The notes under the pieces are model-generated. The model was not told the DNA's origin and made no database searches. It saw only the letters and a program-made list of their open reading frames with translations. Source: Ampullaceana balthica (lineage: Eukaryota > Mollusca > Gastropoda > Lymnaeidae). From it: a DNA stretch of 64,000 nucleotides. Each line of letters opens with the position of its first letter. The first letter of the stretch is position 1. The DNA lies in NCBI GenBank assembly GCA_944989445.1, contig CALYLW010000136.1, forward strand, positions 866,001 to 930,000, read 5' to 3'. The translations under genes were made by a program, and so were the position numbers. This document shows positions 57,565-64,000 of the stretch, piece after piece.

Positions 57565-57712
57565 CGTTCATCAAATGTTCATCCTTATCTAATGTTCAAC
57601 TTATCAAATGTTTAACTTATCAAATGTTCAACTTATCAAATGTTCACCTTACCAAATGTAAAACTTATCAAATGTTCAACTTATCAAATGTTCAACTTAT
57701 TAAGTGTTAAAA
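57565..57712 (+). repeat. 16-bp tandem repeat, about 9 units
   Basis: The unit is AACTTATCAAATGTTC with scattered substitutions. Confidence 0.88.
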
Positions 57713-57807
57713 CCTCATCTTATATTGAATGAATTACATAAACCCTGGAGTAACCCTTCACACGAATATATATATGCTAGGGGCAAGTACCCGGCTCCCG
57801 CCCGGGT

Positions 57808-58158
57808 TTAACAACAACAGCAACAAAACAAAAAACAACAAAAAACAACAACAAAACAACAAAAACAAAACAACAACAAAAACAACAAAAACAAAACAAC
57901 AACAAAAACAACAAAAACAACAACAAAACAACAAAAATAAAACAACACAAAAGCAACAACAGCAACAACAACAGCAACAACAACAAAAACAACAACAGCA
58001 ACAACTACAAAAACAAAACATCACCAAAAAAATCAACAACAAAACAACAACAAAACAACAACTACAACAACAACAATAACAAAGCAACAACAACAAAACA
58101 ACAACTACAACAACAAAACAACAAAAGCAACAACAACAAAGCAACAACAACAAAAAAA
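57808..58158 (+). repeat. (CAA/CAAAA)n low-complexity tract
   Basis: About 350 bp of ACAACAACAAAACAACAAAA-type sequence. Apparent Gln/Asn/Lys or Leu/Cys/Val open frames come from composition only. Confidence 0.95.
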
Positions 58159-58486
58159 TTATTTTATGGCGATAATCGCCTTCTTGTTAATCTCGACACC
58201 AAAATGTTTATTAATTTGCGTCATTATTTTACGTCTTAATTTTCAATAATTTTTATTTTATATAGCTCATATAGGGAAAAACTACATTTTGGGCCCCCGG
58301 GCCCCAGTATCTTATATGTAAGGAACGAAACCTGTTTAATAACCTTTCCGGTATAATTTTGTGTACGTGTACCAAATTTCACGTTATTTGGTTGTCTGGA
58401 TCTCGAGTTATGAGGGAACAGACAGACAACCAGACAGACAACAAATGCCTCTTATATATATAGAGATATATATATATAAGGTTTTC

Positions 58487-58573
58487 CCGGATTTCGGCTC
58501 CGGCAAAACCGGGATCCGGCCATTTTTACAAATCCGGCTCCGGCAGGACTTCACATCATACATCCGGCCAAAT

Positions 58574-58578
<5 letters not shown>
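58487..58578. mobile_element. Foldback MITE family G, fragment
   Basis: CCCGGATTTCGGCTCCGGCA and ACAAATCCGGCTCCGGCAGG match the inner parts of the copies at 38923 and 43620. Confidence 0.6.
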
Positions 58579-58663
<85 letters not shown>

Positions 58664-58680
58664 CGTGTGTGAGTGTGTAT
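58579..58680 (+). repeat. (TA)n then (TG)n microsatellite
   Basis: About 75 bp of TA repeats followed by GTGTGTGTGCGTGTGTGAGTGTG. Confidence 0.97.
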
Positions 58681-58804
58681 GTATATATGGCGTGTAATGT
58701 TTACAAAGTTACTCAAATCAACAATCGTCACGTGACTCCTCCATAAACCCTCTCATCACTCCCAAATATCCCCCCCCCTTTTCCAACATCAGCCAATTTG
58801 ATCT

Positions 58805-61030
58805 GCCCAGAACTCCACACATCACACCCGCCCATCTCCACACATCACACCCGCACATCTCCACACATCACACCCACACATCTCAACACATCACACCCGC
58901 ACATCTCCTTACATCACACCCGCACATCTCCACACATCACTCCATCATATCTCCACACATCACTCCATCACATCTCCACACATCACACCCGCACATCTCC
59001 ACACATCACACCCGCACATCTCCACACATCACTCCATCACATCTCCACACATTACTCGAATACATCTCCACACATCACACCCGCACATCTCCACACATCA
59101 CACCCGCACATCTCCACACATCACTCCATCACATCTCCACACATCACACCCACACATCTCCTTACATCACACCTGCACATCTCCACAGATCACACCCACA
59201 CATCTCCACACATCACTCCATCACATCTCCACACATCACACCCGCACATCTCCACACATCACACACGCACATCTCCACACATCACTCCATCACATCTCCA
59301 CACATCACACCCACACATCTCCTTACATCACACCTGCACATCTCCACAGATCACACCCGCACATCTCAACACATCACTCCATCACATCTCCACACATCAC
59401 ACCCGCACATCTCCTTACATCACACCCGCACATCTCTACAGATCACACCCGAACATCTCCTTACATCACATCCGCACATCTCCTTACATCACACCCGCGA
59501 ATCTCCTTACATCACACCCGCACATCTCCACACATCACACCCGCACATCTCCTTACATCACACCCGCACATCTCCTTACATCGCACCCGCACATCTCCTT
59601 ACATCAAACCCGCTCATCTCCTTACATCACACCCGCACATCTCCACACATCACACCCTAACATCTCCACACATCACACCCGCACATCTCCTTACATCACA
59701 CCCGCACATCTCCACACATCTCTCCATCAAATCGCCACACATCACTCCATCACATCTCCACACGTCACACCCGCACACCTCTACAGATCACACCCGCACA
59801 TCTCCACACATCACACCCCTACACCTCCACACATCACACCCGCACATCTCCTTACATCAAACCCGCACATCTCCTTACATCACACCCGCACATCTCCTTA
59901 CATCACACACGCACATCTCCTTACATCACACCCGCACATCTCCTTACATCAAACCAACACATCTCCTTACATCACACCCGCACATCTCCTTACATCACAC
60001 CCGCACATCTCCTTACATCAAACCCGCACATCTCCTTACATCACACCCGCACATCTCCTTACATCACACCCGCACATCTCCACACATCTATCCATCACAT
60101 CTCCACACATCACTCCATCACATCTCCACACGTCACACCCGCACATCTCCACACATCACACCCGCACATCTCCTTTCATCACACCCGCACATCTCCTTAC
60201 ATCACACCCGCACATCTCCTTACATCAAACCCGCACATCTCCTTACATCACACCCGCACATCTCCTTACATCACACCCGCACATCTCCACACATCTCTCC
60301 ATCAAATCGCCACACATCACTCCATCACATCTCCACACGTCACACCCGCACACCTCTACAGATCACACCCGCACATCTCCACACATCACACCCCTACACC
60401 TCCACACATCACACCCGCACACCTCCACACATAACACCCGCACACCTCCACACATCACACCCGCACACCTCCACACATCTCACCCGCACACCTCCACACA
60501 TCACTCCATCACATCTCTACACATCAGACCGGCACATCTCCACACATCACTCCATCACATCTCCACACATCACACCCGCACATCTCCACACATCAGACCC
60601 GCACATCTCGAGACATCACTCTATCACATCTCCACACATCAGACCCGCACATCTCGAGACATCACTCCATCACATCTCCACACATCACTCCTTCACATCT
60701 CTACACATCAGACCCGCACATCTCCACACATCACACCCGCACATCTCGAGACATCACTCTATCACATCTCCACACATCGCACCCCCACACCTCCAAACAT
60801 CACATCCCCACACCTCCACACATCGCACCCCCACACCTCCAAACATCACACCCCCACACATCCACACATCACACGCGCACACCTACACACATCGCACCCC
60901 ACACCTCCAAACATCACCCCCACACCTCCACACATCACACTCGCACATCTCCACACATCACTCCATCACAACTGCACACATCACTCCCGCACATCTCCCC
61001 ACATCACACCCACACATCTCCACACATACC
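58805..61030 (+). repeat. 23-bp minisatellite, about 96 units
   Basis: The unit is ATCTCCACACATCACACCCG plus CAC, with CTTACATC, ACTCCATC and ACCTCCA variants in blocks. A 23-bp period reads through all three frames, none with a stop, so one plus-strand frame is open for almost 800 codons (HTSPHIT repeats). No domain or signal supports a protein. Confidence 0.95.
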
Positions 61031-61795
61031 TCCTCAAGCATCCCTTCGGTTTCCCACACAAAAACATCATCCCACACTTTCCTCAAGCGACCCCACACAC
61101 ACACACTTCTCTCTGTACTATCCTGCTCCCACACATCAATTCCCCCCGCCCCTTTCTCTCCGAAGTCCCTTCTCCCCCACCCCTCAACTGACATGAAGAG
61201 AATTATTTAGTCATGCCCCGCTCAGTATCCGCCACTGCGCCACATGCTCAGTGTCAGGCAAGAGAGCGACCGAGAGAGAGAAAGAGCCGGAGAGACATGG
61301 CTTTTGTCATTCTGGCTTTGTTCCCCACTCGGCGCCCTGGGTTCCAGTCTACCGCCAGACAGCCCCACGGTCAAACCTGATCGTTTTATCACATGCTACG
61401 GCAACAGATGACATAATTCCTGGCGCAAATAAAGTGGTTCTAAAAAAGAAATTTCTAGCATAAGATTTATCAGTAAGGTTTTTTTTATTTTTTATTTAAA
61501 AAATTTTTTTTTAGGGTGGGGGGGGGGTCTTCTTATTGCTAGTTAGTTTGAATATTTAGCCGGTATTGTAATGAAACGAATTATTATTGTTGAGTGAATT
61601 GATGTTAGTGGAGGATTTCTAATAAGTTTTCATTAAAAAAAAGAGATTAATTTGGATAGCTTATCTCTCCCCCCCCCCTCTCTCTTTCTCTACACCTCAA
61701 TTTATTCCTCTCCACTCTCTCCATCTCTCACCATTATTCTTTCACCCAATCCTTCACTCCCGTTCCCTCTCCTTCTTTACATGCTTTCCATTTCA
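61031..61795. other. Gene-free stretch
   Basis: Pyrimidine-rich at 61030-61180, with purine runs at 61255-61300 and a G-run at 61515. Short open frames show no recognisable motif. Confidence 0.5.
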
Positions 61796-61799
61796 AGTG

Positions 61800-61920
61800 G
61801 TTGTTTGTGACAAAATATGTGGTTGTGTGGGAGAAGTTAAGTGGTTGTGTGGGAGAAGTTAAGTGGTTGTGTGGGTGAAGTTAAGTGGTTGTGTGGGTGA
61901 AGTTAAGTGGTTGTGTTGAT
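61800..61920 (+). repeat. 22-bp tandem repeat, about 5 units
   Basis: The unit is GTGGTTGTGTGGGAGAAGTT plus AA, with GGGTGAAG in the last units. Confidence 0.9.
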
Positions 61921-61924
61921 GCCG

Positions 61925-62660
61925 AACCCTGAGTGTAAGTGATTGGAGCGCCAAAATCCGATATCATGAGCTCTCCGCCCAACCGAGTGAAGAAATTGTC
62001 TGCCTCGCCCCTGAGTTATATAGTATTTCGCCTCACCCCGAGTGACGCTGATGTGCTCCGAAGCTACTGTAAGATGAGTTCGCCTCTAACCGATAATATA
62101 TATGTCTCCGAACCTAGTGAAATGATATTGCGCCTAACCTAGGGATATATGTTCTCCTTACGTAGTTTAAGAGAAGTTGTCGCCGATACCGTGAGTTTAA
62201 TATAGTCGTCGAACCCGTATGAATAGATTGCTGCCGTAAACTAGTAAGTAGAAGGCTCCGAACCTGAGAAAATAGATTGCTCCTAACCTATTAATATGGT
62301 TGCTCCGACACCGTAAGAGTCTTTCTGTCCACAACCTAACATGATCGGTGCGCCTCACCCCTATTAATATAGTTCTCGTGCACCCCTAGTAATATAGATT
62401 GTGCTCCCTCACCCCTAGTAATAGAGTCTCGTCACCCCGATGAAGACATTTCTCCTCACCCCGTATGACGTCGAGTGTCGCCGTAACCGATTTGAAGATA
62501 GTATCGCCTAAACACGAGTAATGTATTTGGGAGCCTTACCCGAATTAATATGATGTGCTCGAACCTCTAGTAATATGAAGTCTCGAACCTAGTAATAGAA
62601 GTCCCTAAACCTAAGAAGATATGGCTGCCCGTAACTATTAATATTTTTCGCCGAAGCTAG
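61925..62660 (+). repeat. Highly degenerate tandem repeat, unit about 25-32 bp
   Basis: A core like CACCCCTAGTAATATAG then ATTGTGCTCC recurs about 25 times with many small indels (CCGAACCCTGAGTGTAAG, CCTCACCCCGAGTGACG, CGAACCTAGTAATATGAAG). Repeat identity is far lower than in any other array here, with changes spread as short indels. Confidence 0.75.
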
Positions 62661-63684
62661 TTGCAATACGACCCTGTCCCAGTCGTAACGCCGCACCTGT
62701 ACCAGTAGACGATATCGTATGCCCCTACCCCGCCTCCGCACATATCCAAACTCACCGTCACTGACGACCGCATACCCCCAGTCACACACCCTGGGGATCA
62801 ACCCACTATTTATAACCAATATCACCAAACCAATCACTTAATTACTTACACCCGTGTCTCGAGGGGAAAAAAAAGAACGGAACTTAAAAGCCAAGCTCCA
62901 TGCCAGACTCTTCAAAACAAAGCATTCAAATCAAAATCAATTTATTTGACTTGTGAAGAAAGCAGGCACACTAAAAATGAAACTATTACTAGCTGTTACA
63001 TGAGTTCAATCCCTGCCTTGTGGAGAATTCCCCCTAAATCTGTATTAAATCTCTCATTTCTAAAGACACATTGTCCCCCTTTACTGCCTTTAATTGACGT
63101 TTGACCAATGAAAACTTTCATTTTCAAACCTTTCATAGTTATACCCGACGACCCCACTAGTTTTTTCCCCCGTCTAGTACTGAGACCCCAAGACATTTCT
63201 ACCGTCGTCCCGTCTACAGGTTCCAGGACTTACGAGGCGCCGGCCCCACCCCTACTCTCCCCCGAGTACGCGCGAAGAGTGTGCGCACCATGATTTTCTC
63301 AGTTTAAGGAGTTCGTTCCTTATTTTTATTTTCTTCAATTATTTTTTTTCTGCGTGTGCAAAGCTGCGCAGCGTTCATTACGTGGGCTCGGCCGTTCATT
63401 AGCTGTCCAGGAAGGTGTCTAAACGGATGCATTGATTGGTGAGCTGAATCACGTGCTTGAAGGTCACGAGTCGGTGAGTGTTGCTTATGGACTTTTGGTC
63501 AAGGTTTAATCTAATTATAGTAAATTCCTTATTTATTCTGGTTTAATTTTATATTAACTCCCAGTGCTACTATAAATAAAGTTATGCGTAAAAATAAATC
63601 AAGCGGTCCCGTAGATCAAAATTAAATGCAAGTAATTCTGTTATTTAGCATCGTTGTGACGACACTGACAACCAAAACACGTTC
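62661..63684. other. Gene-free stretch with a GC-rich island
   Basis: AT-rich except 63200-63300, which is GC- and CpG-rich (GAGGCGCCGGCCCCACCCCT, GAGTACGCGCGAAGAGTGTG). A fragment of family A (GTGTGCAAAGCTGCGCAGCG) follows at 63350. I cannot support a gene here. Confidence 0.45.
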
Positions 63685-63725
63685 AAGAAGCCTATAGAGT
63701 GGTATAGACTATAGAAGAAGCGTCT
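63685..63725 (+). mobile_element. SINE body fragment
   Basis: AGAAGAAGCGTCTGTTATAG then ATAACATAAT resembles the 3' part of the SINE at 34040-34326. Confidence 0.45.
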
Positions 63726-63739
63726 GTTATAGATAACAT

Positions 63740-64000
63740 AATATAAACAATATAATAGCCCAATTCACTGGTTGGTTGGATCCGTAACGCTATGACGTCA
63801 TTGTTTGAGCTTATAATACGAGGTGTGCATCGGGAGGTGCGCAAAATAATTATAAATTAAAGATTGTCGCCGTAAAAATTTTTTTAAGGCGTCATTGTTT
63901 GATCTTATATTTTATTTTTGGAAAAGGGGACGATGTAAAAAGAGGATTTGAGGATTTATAATTATAAAATACTTTGTGTACATTTCAAGAAGTTTAATAT
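63740..64000 (+). mobile_element. Helitron-like copy running off the window
   Basis: CGTAACGCTATGACGTCATT, GGAAAAGGGGACGATGTAAA, AAGAGGATTTGAGGATT and ACTTTGTGTACATTTCAAGA are family H modules in the usual order. The 3' end lies outside the window. Confidence 0.65.

Noticed and set aside
58798..61191. A 797-codon His/Thr/Ser/Pro-rich frame
   Set aside because: The 23-bp unit has no stop in any frame, so openness is expected. No start context or domain.

Overview
This is a window of an animal nuclear genome: genes split into short exons with GT-AG introns, AT-rich non-coding DNA, a tRNA-derived SINE, hAT-type elements with 8-bp target duplications, Helitron-like termini and more than twenty minisatellites. 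The gene content (a Nanchung-type TRPV channel and a CIMIP2/FAM166 ciliary protein) fits a protostome. A gastropod mollusc is my best guess, but that is inference from the general character of the genome, not from a diagnostic gene.

Layout. 1-6138 is one 39-bp minisatellite of about 157 units. 7513-14615 (minus strand) holds thirteen exons of a TRPV channel gene: N-terminus, ankyrin repeats, S1-S5 and pore helix. S6 and the C-terminal tail are not in the window, so the 6.1-kb minisatellite is either in the next intron or downstream of a broken gene. 14616-15119 is a short head-to-head promoter region. 15120-39448 (plus strand) is a complete seven-exon CIMIP2-family gene whose 310-residue product is spread over 24 kb; its introns carry most of the transposon insertions. 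From 39449 to 64000 I find no convincing protein-coding gene. That half is tandem repeats, Helitron-like copies, foldback MITEs and a hammerhead-ribozyme-like remnant.

The two genes plausibly work together. Nanchung-type TRPV channels act in the cilia of mechanosensory neurons of other protostomes. CIMIP2 proteins line the lumen of axonemal doublet microtubules. Their start codons lie about 500 bp apart on opposite strands, so a shared bidirectional promoter is likely.

The most unusual structures are: a minisatellite made by amplifying the 5' splice site of CIMIP2 exon 4; a head-to-tail chain of Helitron-like copies with a filled/empty insertion pair; a near-perfect hairpin with 74-76-bp arms in TRPV intron 1; and higher-order duplications inside the 39-bp array. 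Exon boundaries were read by eye from splice sites and reading-frame phase; copy numbers and repeat-family limits are approximate.
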